A stretch of DNA of 5,727 nucleotides from Anaerolineales bacterium. Its GTDB lineage: Bacteria > Chloroflexota > Anaerolineae > Anaerolineales > UBA4823. The position numbers and the translations under genes were made by a program. Location of the stretch: positions 1 through 5,727 of the forward strand of contig JAOAHK010000111.1 in NCBI GenBank assembly GCA_026415275.1. The letters run 5' to 3'. Positions 1 through 5,727 of this stretch are shown in pieces (the first letter of the stretch is position 1; each line of letters begins with the position of its first letter). Under the pieces are notes generated by a model that was not told the DNA's origin, did not search any database, and worked only from the letters and a program-made list of their open reading frames with translations.

Positions 1-682
1 GATGAACACCGGCACTCAAATTGTTCACTCCAAAAAGGGGTTGTTAACTACTCTTGCCTATCAGATTGGCGATTCCCCAGCAACTTATGCATTAGAGGGC
101 TCGGTTGCGATTACGGGGGCTCTGGTGCAGTGGGTACGGGATAATCTAGGATTAATATCTTCTTCCCACGAGATCGAAACGCTCGCCCGCACTGTTGAAA
201 ACAATGGCGGGATTTATTTTGTCCCAGCTTTTTCTGGCCTTTTTGCACCCTATTGGCGTTCAGATGCGCGCGGGGTGATTGTCGGGTTGACGCGCTATAT
301 AAACAAGGGACATCTTGCACGAGCGGTTCTTGAAGCTACTGCTTTCCAAACGAAAGAAATCCTAGAGGCAATGCGTCAGGACTCAGGTGTGGAATTGAAA
401 TCACTAAGAGTCGATGGCGGCATGGTGCGCAATGAACTGCTGATGCAGTTTCAGGCCGACATTCTCAATGTCCCCGTGATCCGTCCCGTAATTACGGAGA
501 CAACTGCTTTGGGAGCTGCCTTTGCTGCAGGGCTGTCTGTCGGGTACTGGTCGAGTTTGGAAGATTTGCGCAAGCACTGGCAAGTAGACAAAATTTGGCA
601 GCCCCAGATGAGTGAAGAAGAGCGACAACGGCAATATCGCTTCTGGCTCAAAGCCGTTGAGCGCAGCTTCGACTGGGTGTAA
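1..682 (+). CDS. glpK: Glycerol kinase, C-terminal part (5' truncated by window)
   Basis: Glycerol kinase phosphorylates glycerol to sn-glycerol 3-phosphate with ATP in the cytoplasm, feeding glycolysis and phospholipid synthesis. The visible 226 residues correspond to roughly the last 45% of a protein of about 500 residues. The first readable residues, MNTG, are an internal family motif (FMLMNTG in Escherichia coli), so the ATG at position 2 is not a start and the gene begins outside the window. Recognisable blocks in order are [24 protein letters not shown], the FGGY-kinase signature around [20 protein letters not shown], the ATP-site block [20 protein letters not shown], and [11 protein letters not shown]. 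The stop is TAA at 680-682, and degV starts 11 bases later. The regulatory histidine loop and the glycerol-contact residues of the N-terminal half lie outside the window. Another FGGY sugar kinase is possible in principle, but the match to GlpK is close along its whole length. Confidence 0.95.
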   Translation, partial: MNTGTQIVHSKKGLLTTLAYQIGDSPATYALEGSVAITGALVQWVRDNLGLISSSHEIETLARTVENNGGIYFVPAFSGLFAPYWRSDARGVIVGLTRYINKGHLARAVLEATAFQTKEILEAMRQDSGVELKSLRVDGGMVRNELLMQFQADILNVPVIRPVITETTALGAAFAAGLSVGYWSSLEDLRKHWQVDKIWQPQMSEEERQRQYRFWLKAVERSFDWV

Positions 683-693
683 GAGAAAAGCTT

Positions 694-1530
694 ATGATCC
701 AAATTATTACAGACACTACCGCAGTGGTATCCAAAGAGGATATTGAACGATATAGCCTGATTGTTATCCCTCAAGTTATCCACATCGATGATGAAACCTA
801 CCTAGAAGGGATAGAGATTGATGTTCCCCAATTTCTCGCTAAATTAAGATCCGCAAAAAACCTTCCCAAGACGGCAGCACCCCCTCCAGAATTGTTTACA
901 AAAGAGTTTGCGCGCTTCACGGATACCAATATCACCATCCTTTGCATCCATCCTTCATCCGAAGTCAGCGGGACCGTGCGTTCGGCAACGGTTGCAGCTC
1001 AAGACTTTCCACATTTAGACATCCGGGTGATCGATACTCGCTTGATTGCGAGTCCTTTAGCCACATTGGTGTTGCTTGCTGCTCAATGGGCTAAAGATGG
1101 AGTAGAGGCAGATGAGATCGTCACTCGAATTCATGAGCTAACCCCCCGTTGTCATGTTTTTTTCATGGTCGATACCCTTGAATACCTTGCTAAGGGTGGG
1201 CGAATTGGTGGAGCAGCAGCGCTGTTGGGCTCGGTGTTACAAATTAAACCGATCCTGACCTTTAAGGATGGTCGCGTAGAACCTTTTGAGAAAGAACGCA
1301 CCTACAAAAGAGCTTTTGAGCGCATGATTGCAATTACGGTAGAAAAAATCAACAAGGAAAAAGATTGTTACCTAACCGTGATGCATGCAGGCGTTGAAGA
1401 ACAAGCTCAAGAACTGGTGCATCGCTTGTCAACGGAGCTCTCGATACCACATATCCCCCTTTACGAGATGCCCCCGGCGATCATTACTCATGGAGGTCCT
1501 GGAATACTCGGTATTTCATTTTTTACTTAA
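694..1530 (+). CDS. DegV family fatty-acid-binding protein
   Basis: Complete 278-residue protein, the usual DegV length. Family members bind one long-chain fatty acid. The FakB members present it to the kinase FakA, giving acyl-phosphate for phospholipid synthesis. Visible family blocks are the N-terminal IITDTTA (residues 4-10), VIPQVIHIDDETYLEG (24-39), TAAPPPELF at 60-68 where the family usually has TSQPS, SSEVSGTVRSA (88-98), VIDTRLIAS (112-120), the strongly conserved DTLEYLAKGGRIG (160-172) with LLGSVLQIKPIL (177-188), MHAGVEEQA (230-238), and THGGPGILGISF (265-276). T60, the SG of the second block and H266 match positions known to contact the fatty-acid head group. The ATG at 694 opens directly on the conserved N-terminus. 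Its ribosome site is weak (GAGAAAAG at 683-690). No FakA-like kinase lies in the window, so the FakB role is inference. Placement after glpK fits lipid-precursor metabolism. Confidence 0.93.
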   Translation: MIQIITDTTAVVSKEDIERYSLIVIPQVIHIDDETYLEGIEIDVPQFLAKLRSAKNLPKTAAPPPELFTKEFARFTDTNITILCIHPSSEVSGTVRSATVAAQDFPHLDIRVIDTRLIASPLATLVLLAAQWAKDGVEADEIVTRIHELTPRCHVFFMVDTLEYLAKGGRIGGAAALLGSVLQIKPILTFKDGRVEPFEKERTYKRAFERMIAITVEKINKEKDCYLTVMHAGVEEQAQELVHRLSTELSIPHIPLYEMPPAIITHGGPGILGISFFT

Positions 1531-1548
1531 GGATGTGAATAATTTGCT

Positions 1549-4089
1549 GTGTTAGATAAGCTTATTGAAACATGGCTCTCTGAACCATTGATTGCTGAAA
1601 ACATTGTCTCTCGCAAACATTTTCCCGCAAAATCTGGGAAAATGTTTGATTTTCCTGATTGGCTGCATCCCTCGCTGATGAATGCATTGCGTGAAAATGG
1701 CATCCACCATCTCTACTCCCATCAACTTGAAGCCCTTCAGGTAATACAGAATGGTTCACATTTGTTAATTGTCAGCGGCATAGCAAGTGGAAAATCACTT
1801 ACTTATCAAATACCTATTCTTGACTCATTTCTCAAAGACCCATCAACTTGCGCATTATTTGTTTTTCCGACAAAAGCCTTGTCTTACGATCAAGGAGAAA
1901 AGCTCAAAACGCTCGTTTCAAAGACTCAATCCCCCTTCACCTCTCGACCTTTTCTCGTTTCCCAATTCGACGGCGATACTCCTTCTTCCAGGCGTCCGCG
2001 AATTATCGAAAACGCCCAGTTTATCCTGACTAATCCTGATATGCTTCATCAGAGCATCTTGCCACGCCACTCGCGATGGTCGCGTTTCTTCAATGACTTA
2101 AGATACATTGTTCTGGATGAAATTCACGTGTATCGTGGCATATTTGGCTCCCACGTTGCCAACGTCATGCGCCGTTTGAAGCGAATCGCCCATCATTACG
2201 GAGCAGAGCCACAGTTTATTCTGACAACAGGTACAATCGGTGATCCTGATAAGTTTGCTGAGCTTTTGGTCGAAGAACCTCTGGTAAAAATAGAGCCAAG
2301 AGATAGCCCAACTCTTGAAAAAGAAATCTGGATTTATAACCCTCCCGTCATCAACCCTGATTTTGGTCTGCGTCGCCACCCCTTTGAGGATGCCGCTCGC
2401 CTAGTGGCAGAATCTATCCCGAATGGGACACATTCCATCATTTTCTGTCGGAGTCGGAAAGCAGTCGAGCTCCTGCTTATCCAACTCCGAGAAAGGTTTA
2501 ACTCCTTAGTCCTAGATGTGGAGGAGGAGATTCGCAGTTATCGCAGTGGCTATTTACCTGCCCTACGCCGTGAAATTGAACAAACCCTACGCGTTGGTAA
2601 GGTCAAGTGTGTCATTGCAACCAACGCTTTGGAACTAGGGATTGACATTGGCGGCTTAGATATAACCTTCATAATTGGCTTTCCTGGCAGCATTTCTTCG
2701 ACCTGGCAACAATTTGGCCGCAGCGGGCGCAACAGCCAGCTTTCACTAGGGATTCTCATCCTCTCCGATGACCCTCTCGACCAGTATCTTGCTCATCATT
2801 CCGAATATTTTTGGGAGTCTAATCCCGAACGGGTTATCATCAACCCTGACAACCCCCTGATCCTGCACGCCCACTTGCAATGCGCCCTTTATGAAGTCCC
2901 TATTTCCCATCGCCAGCTCGTGTATGGAAACGTGTCGACCGAGCTACTATCGACTTTACTCGATAGCCTTGTTTTCCAAGGAAATGCCATCAAAGGAAGC
3001 AAACATTATTACTACACTGGCACAAACGCTCCCCATACCTTTTCAATTCGATCCATCTCAGAGCATACAGTGCAACTCATTCTCAAGAACGACGAGCAGC
3101 AGTGGCCTGTCGGAACGGTTGATGCTGAAAGCGCACACTGGATGGTGCACTCCGGAGCGATCTATTTTCACGAAGGGAATCCTTACCTAGTAGAAAATCT
3201 CGATTTAGAGCGCCGTATCGCCACCCTAAGAACCTGTTACCTTGACCGAATTACCCAACCAAAAATCAACACGCAGGTCGTGTTCCTAAGCTCAAAAGAA
3301 CACCAAAATCTCATATCCCCAAGCGGCTTTACCTACCAAATTGCTTATGGTCTGGTGGAGTTAAGTCGTCAAGTTGAAGGGTATCTTGTTTTAGATTGGG
3401 ATAGCCGCTTGGTGAAAGAAAGGAAGACGGTAGACTTACCCCCTCGCAAGTTGTCAACCACAGCGTTTTGGCTAACTCTCAGCAATGAACTAGTTGAGGA
3501 CCTTCGACAGCAAGGTGTATGGACAAACGATCCCAATCAATATGGATCAGATTGGGAAAACCAAAAGCGTCTTGCTCGTCAACGCGATCAATATCTTTGT
3601 CAATTGTGCGGTGTCCCCGAAAAGGATCGAGCTCATCATGTCCATCACAAAATTCCATTCCGAAATTTTATTGACCCAACAGAAGCAAATCGTCTTGAAA
3701 ATCTGATTACTTTGTGCCCATCTTGTCATCACAAAGTAGAAGAATCGGTTCGCATTCAAAGCGGTTTGGCAGCTCTTGGTTATGCCTTTAGCCATATCAG
3801 TCCGTTATATGCTCTCTGCGACCGTCAGGATTTGGGGATCACTGTCGATCCTAAGTTCGTTTGGTGCGAGAATCAGCCAACGATCTTGGTCTTTGAGCAG
3901 ATTCCCGGCGGTATCGGATTGGCCTATCGACTATACGAAATTGCCTCACAATTATTGTTTACGATAAAGCACCATATTCGAGCCTGCTCCTGCTCGGAAG
4001 GGTGTCCTTCTTGCACAGGACCAATAGCGGCAAACGGTGGCGGAGGGAAGCGAGAAGCCTTAGCTTTGCTGGAGAGGATTTTGGCTTAA
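1549..4089 (+). CDS. mrfA: MrfA/YprA-type SF2 helicase with zinc-binding DUF1998 domain and inserted HNH nuclease domain
   Basis: Complete 846-residue superfamily 2 DNA helicase, about 100 longer than Bacillus subtilis MrfA (YprA), which with MrfB acts in mitomycin C repair. Motifs in order: YSHQLEAL (56-63), motif I GIASGKS (77-83), Ia FPTKALSYDQ (106-115), TNPDMLH (161-167), motif II DEIHVYRG (190-197), motif III TTGTIGDP (226-233, where most relatives have SAT), IV IIFCRSRKAVELL (297-309), V IATNALELGIDIGGLD (356-371) and VI QQFGRSGR (387-394). The C-terminal zinc module has C813, C815, C819 and C822. Residues about 657-737 form an HNH domain breaking the C-terminal module between LSNELVEDLRQQG and SGLAALGYAFSHISPLYALCD. 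The GTG start follows an in-frame stop at 1540, so no longer start exists. N-terminal residues before the next ATG (1642) look family-like, which supports GTG. AAGGA at 1529-1533 is an unusually distant ribosome site. mrfB begins one base after the stop. Confidence 0.93.
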   Translation: MLDKLIETWLSEPLIAENIVSRKHFPAKSGKMFDFPDWLHPSLMNALRENGIHHLYSHQLEALQVIQNGSHLLIVSGIASGKSLTYQIPILDSFLKDPSTCALFVFPTKALSYDQGEKLKTLVSKTQSPFTSRPFLVSQFDGDTPSSRRPRIIENAQFILTNPDMLHQSILPRHSRWSRFFNDLRYIVLDEIHVYRGIFGSHVANVMRRLKRIAHHYGAEPQFILTTGTIGDPDKFAELLVEEPLVKIEPRDSPTLEKEIWIYNPPVINPDFGLRRHPFEDAARLVAESIPNGTHSIIFCRSRKAVELLLIQLRERFNSLVLDVEEEIRSYRSGYLPALRREIEQTLRVGKVKCVIATNALELGIDIGGLDITFIIGFPGSISSTWQQFGRSGRNSQLSLGILILSDDPLDQYLAHHSEYFWESNPERVIINPDNPLILHAHLQCALYEVPISHRQLVYGNVSTELLSTLLDSLVFQGNAIKGSKHYYYTGTNAPHTFSIRSISEHTVQLILKNDEQQWPVGTVDAESAHWMVHSGAIYFHEGNPYLVENLDLERRIATLRTCYLDRITQPKINTQVVFLSSKEHQNLISPSGFTYQIAYGLVELSRQVEGYLVLDWDSRLVKERKTVDLPPRKLSTTAFWLTLSNELVEDLRQQGVWTNDPNQYGSDWENQKRLARQRDQYLCQLCGVPEKDRAHHVHHKIPFRNFIDPTEANRLENLITLCPSCHHKVEESVRIQSGLAALGYAFSHISPLYALCDRQDLGITVDPKFVWCENQPTILVFEQIPGGIGLAYRLYEIASQLLFTIKHHIRACSCSEGCPSCTGPIAANGGGGKREALALLERILA
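1614..1648. repeat. Perfect 13-bp inverted repeat inside the 5' end of mrfA
   Basis: CAAACATTTTCCC at 1614-1626 is the exact reverse complement of GGGAAAATGTTTG at 1636-1648, with a nine-base spacer (1627-1635). In RNA it would form a 13-bp hairpin about 65 bases after the mrfA start codon. It lies within coding sequence for residues about 22-34. It is not followed by a strong T run, so it is a poor intrinsic terminator. A role as a DNA operator or as an mRNA structure affecting mrfA expression is possible but unproven. Confidence 0.85.
3574..3738 (+). other. HNH nuclease domain inserted in the MrfA zinc-binding module
   Basis: Codons 676-730 of the helicase encode a compact ββα-metal HNH core. 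The first zinc pair is C684-x2-C687 within RDQYLCQLCG. The H-H pair is H699-H700 in HVHHKIPF. The asparagine is N718 in RLENLITLCPSC. The second zinc pair is C723-x2-C726, followed immediately by H727. In HNH enzymes the second histidine of the HH pair is the general base, and the first, with the later histidine, holds the catalytic metal. All these positions are filled, so the domain looks catalytically competent. A charged lead-in (DWENQKRLARQRD, 668-680) precedes it, as in many free-standing HNH proteins. The reading frame is open through it and both flanks are helicase-family sequence, so this is an in-frame domain insertion and not an intron or a broken gene. Activity on DNA is inferred, not shown. 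Confidence 0.88.
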
Positions 4090-4090
4090 C

Positions 4091-5311
4091 ATGAACGAGC
4101 TTAAGAGATACCTGAAATCCTTGGGTATTCCCCTGTCTGAATCTGAACAAGAAATTCGTTCCCAATACCACAAGTATCCCGATCAAGTTCCATTTCCGAA
4201 TACCATGACACTAAAAAATCGTTACGGGAAGGTTTATCTTCTCCACGAAACTATCCCTCTAGAACTAGAAAGAGACATTGATTCCTGCGAAATACCAATC
4301 GAAATTCAAAAATGGTTAAAGCTTCAGAGCTCAACGGAACGCTTAGCAATTGAGGATTTTCTTTTTATCGATGTAGAAACCAGTGGGGAATATGGCGGTG
4401 TTGGGGTCATCTGTTTCTTGGTGGGGATCGGAAGAATTACAAAAAATGAGTTACACCTTTTTCAGTATTTGATCCTTCACCCCGAAGATGAATTCTCCCA
4501 ATTGGCTGAACTGGAAAAAATCTTCCTATCTGCTAAAGGGATCGTGACATATAACGGTAAGAGTTTCGACTTACCATTGCTTCAATCTCGTTTTCAATTC
4601 CATCAGATTCCCTTGCCAACAAGTGATTTGTTACACATTGACTTGCTCCATCTATCCCGAAGAATTTGGAAAAATCATCTCCCCAGCCGAACCTTGCGAG
4701 CAATGGAAGCAACTGTTTTGGGCATTGAGCGCTCTGTAAATGACATCCCTGGCTGGATGATTCCCAGTATTTATCGTGATTATCTCTTGAGTCAGGATGC
4801 ATCTTTTCTGATTCCGGTTCTCTACCATAACAAAATGGATGTTTATTCTCTGGCGCGTTTGTATCTGCATATTGCGGGGCTGTTCATTCATCCAATGGAG
4901 TGCACTATCGAAAACGCAGGGCTCATTTTCCGGTTGGCAAATTTTTATCAATCGATTGGAGAAATCACTCGGGCAATTGATTTCTATACAGCTTGCCTGC
5001 CTAAGCTATCGGATGAGTGCCACAGGCTAGAACTATTGGATAGCTTAGGATTGTTATACAAGAAACAAAAGCAATTTGAGAAAGCAGAAGAAACCTGGAA
5101 AGTTGCAGCAAGCCTCGGAAGTATAAACGCTCACCTAGAGCTTGCTAAATACAATGAACGTCTCAAGAAAGACTATCTCATAGCTCGATTGTGGATTGAG
5201 TCGGCGATAAAATTATTGGAGAAGAAAGAGATGGATCGATTCGAACGTTCAAAATGGAAAGCGGAGTTACAATTTCGGTTAGAAAGTCTCACGAAATCAA
5301 AATTGCCATAA
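4091..5311 (+). CDS. mrfB: MrfB/YprB-type DEDD exonuclease-like protein with TPR repeats
   Basis: Complete 406-residue protein, close to the roughly 413 residues of Bacillus subtilis YprB (MrfB), the exonuclease partner of MrfA in mitomycin C-type lesion repair. An N-terminal segment with YGKVYLLHETIPL (45-57) precedes an RNase H-fold exonuclease domain. Its motifs are Exo I FIDVETSG (92-99; D94, E96), Exo II TYNGKSFDLPLL (153-164; D160), HIDLLHLSRR (182-191), a family block NDIPGWMIPSIYRDYL (217-232), and Exo III HNKMDVYSL (246-254; H246, D250), giving a complete DEDDh-like set. Residues about 272-395 form three TPR-like helical pairs (around LANFYQSIGEITRAIDFY, LGLLYKKQKQFEKAEETW and LAKYNERLKKDYLIARLW), probably a protein-interaction surface. 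The ATG is one base after the mrfA stop. GGAGAGGA at 4071-4078 inside mrfA may be its ribosome site (12-base spacing), so translation is probably coupled. It is expected to be cytoplasmic, since no signal peptide is seen. Confidence 0.92.
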   Translation: MNELKRYLKSLGIPLSESEQEIRSQYHKYPDQVPFPNTMTLKNRYGKVYLLHETIPLELERDIDSCEIPIEIQKWLKLQSSTERLAIEDFLFIDVETSGEYGGVGVICFLVGIGRITKNELHLFQYLILHPEDEFSQLAELEKIFLSAKGIVTYNGKSFDLPLLQSRFQFHQIPLPTSDLLHIDLLHLSRRIWKNHLPSRTLRAMEATVLGIERSVNDIPGWMIPSIYRDYLLSQDASFLIPVLYHNKMDVYSLARLYLHIAGLFIHPMECTIENAGLIFRLANFYQSIGEITRAIDFYTACLPKLSDECHRLELLDSLGLLYKKQKQFEKAEETWKVAASLGSINAHLELAKYNERLKKDYLIARLWIESAIKLLEKKEMDRFERSKWKAELQFRLESLTKSKLP

Positions 5312-5318
5312 GAATTTT

Positions 5319-5327
5319 AGGAAAGGA
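5319..5327 (+). promoter_or_regulatory. Ribosome binding site of the PH-domain membrane protein
   Basis: AGGAAAGGA lies in the 23-base gap after mrfB and ends seven bases before the ATG at 5335. It is the only well-spaced Shine-Dalgarno-like element in the window, and it decides between the ATG at 5335 and the out-of-frame ATG at 5330. Confidence 0.65.
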
Positions 5328-5334
5328 AAATGTC

Positions 5335-5727
5335 ATGAAAACAAACTCCTACCTACAACGACTTTTGGGTGAAAATGAAAAAGTTTTATTCATCACTCGG
5401 CAACACTGGTTCATCCTCGCCAGAAATATTTTATTAGAGGTTTTGCTCATTCTCGCTATCTTTGTCGCTTCTCTCTTGCTAGTTATTCTGTTAGGTATCG
5501 CGGTTGCCATTGTTATTCCCGTTGGTTTCATTGTTCTGCTTTTACCAGTTGCCTCCCTTGCCATCGACGTAGCAAAATGGAGTAATAGTCAATATATTCT
5601 CACCAATCGGCGGGTCATTCAAATTTCGGGTATCTTTAATAAAACAACCGAAGATAGCTCCCTAGAGAAAGTAAATGACGTCAAGATGGTTCAATCTTTT
5701 ATGGGTAGGTTGTTTGATTACGGGGAC
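5335..5727 (+). CDS. Membrane protein with two TM segments and bacterial PH-like (bPH2) domain (3' truncated by window)
   Basis: An open frame of 131 codons reaches the end of the window without a stop. The N-terminus, with GENEKVLFITRQHWFILAR (12-30), resembles the opening of membrane-anchored bPH2 (YdbS/YdbT-type) proteins. Two hydrophobic stretches follow, about residues 31-53 and 55-78, separated only by a short glycine-containing turn, so they probably form a membrane hairpin. From KWSNSQYILTNRRVIQ (81-96) a PH-like domain begins, with the typical YILTNRRVI strand, SGIFNKTTEDSSLEKVNDV and then SFMGRLFDYGD. The cut removes the end of this domain. The start is supported by a good ribosome site (AGGAAAGGA, 5319-5327) seven bases before ATG. 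An overlapping ATG at 5330 reads only two codons before a stop. The specific function is unknown. The gene sits 23 bases after mrfB with no terminator between them, so it may be co-transcribed without sharing a role. Confidence 0.82.
   Translation, partial: MKTNSYLQRLLGENEKVLFITRQHWFILARNILLEVLLILAIFVASLLLVILLGIAVAIVIPVGFIVLLLPVASLAIDVAKWSNSQYILTNRRVIQISGIFNKTTEDSSLEKVNDVKMVQSFMGRLFDYGD

Noticed and set aside
1642..1644. ATG as an alternative start of the mrfA helicase
   Set aside because: It would remove residues such as LIETWLSEPLIAENIV and HFPAK, which resemble the N-terminus of MrfA relatives. It also lies inside the 3' arm of a 13-bp hairpin and has no convincing ribosome site.
1614..1660. 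Intrinsic transcription terminator at the 13-bp inverted repeat
   Set aside because: The stem is A/T-rich apart from the three inner G-C pairs and one at its base. It is followed by only a short T run, and it lies within an intact gene.
2947..2966. Inverted repeat with 7-bp arms (CTATCGA / TCGATAG)
   Set aside because: Short, inside the helicase coding sequence, and easily expected by chance in a window of this length.
2891..3190. Open frame of 99 codons in another frame within mrfA
   Set aside because: It lies wholly inside a gene with clear family motifs in its own frame, and its translation shows no recognisable domain.
3517..3759. HNH segment as a homing endonuclease in an intron or intein
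   Set aside because: The frame is continuous through it, and I see no intein splice-junction residues (Cys/Ser at the start, His-Asn before a Cys/Ser/Thr at the end) at the borders. At about 80 residues it is a domain insertion, too small for an intein.
5330..5338. ATG at 5330 as start of the last gene
   Set aside because: It reads ATG TCA TGA, stopping after two codons. The ATG at 5335 has a well-spaced ribosome site and opens the long frame.
1..5727. tRNA or rRNA genes, CRISPR arrays, insertion sequences, phage attachment sites
   Set aside because: None seen. Coding sequence fills nearly the whole window, and the intergenic gaps are at most 23 bases.

Overview
The window reads as bacterial chromosome: five protein-coding genes, all on the + strand, with gaps of 11, 18, 1 and 23 bases. 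Almost every base is coding. I see no terminator between genes, no RNA gene, no mobile element and no CRISPR array, so the layout looks like one co-directional transcription unit that runs off both ends. Base composition looks moderate (mid-40s percent GC by eye, not computed). The style of the helicase/exonuclease pair and of the last, membrane PH-like protein recalls Chloroflexota (Anaerolineae-like) more than Bacillota. That is an impression from protein character, not a proven placement.

Layout: (1) 1-682 is the C-terminal half of glycerol kinase (glpK), cut by the window start. (2) 694-1530 is a complete DegV-family fatty-acid-binding protein. (3) 1549-4089 is a complete MrfA/YprA-type superfamily 2 DNA helicase with the C-terminal four-cysteine zinc-binding (DUF1998/MZB) module. 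It carries an apparently intact HNH nuclease domain inserted inside that C-terminal module. (4) 4091-5311 is its partner MrfB/YprB, a DEDD-type 3'-5' exonuclease-like protein with C-terminal TPR-like helices. (5) 5335-5727 is the start of a membrane protein with two transmembrane segments followed by a bacterial PH (bPH2-like) domain, cut by the window end.

How they may work together: the first two genes point to glycerol and fatty-acid (phospholipid precursor) metabolism. The next two correspond to the MrfAB system, which in Bacillus subtilis repairs mitomycin C-type DNA damage independently of UvrABC. The most interesting feature is the HNH domain grafted into the helicase. Together with MrfB, the locus would encode a helicase, a potential endonuclease or nickase and an exonuclease in two adjacent genes, enough in principle for incision, unwinding and resection at a lesion. 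A perfect 13-bp inverted repeat inside the start of the helicase gene is a second, unexplained signal.
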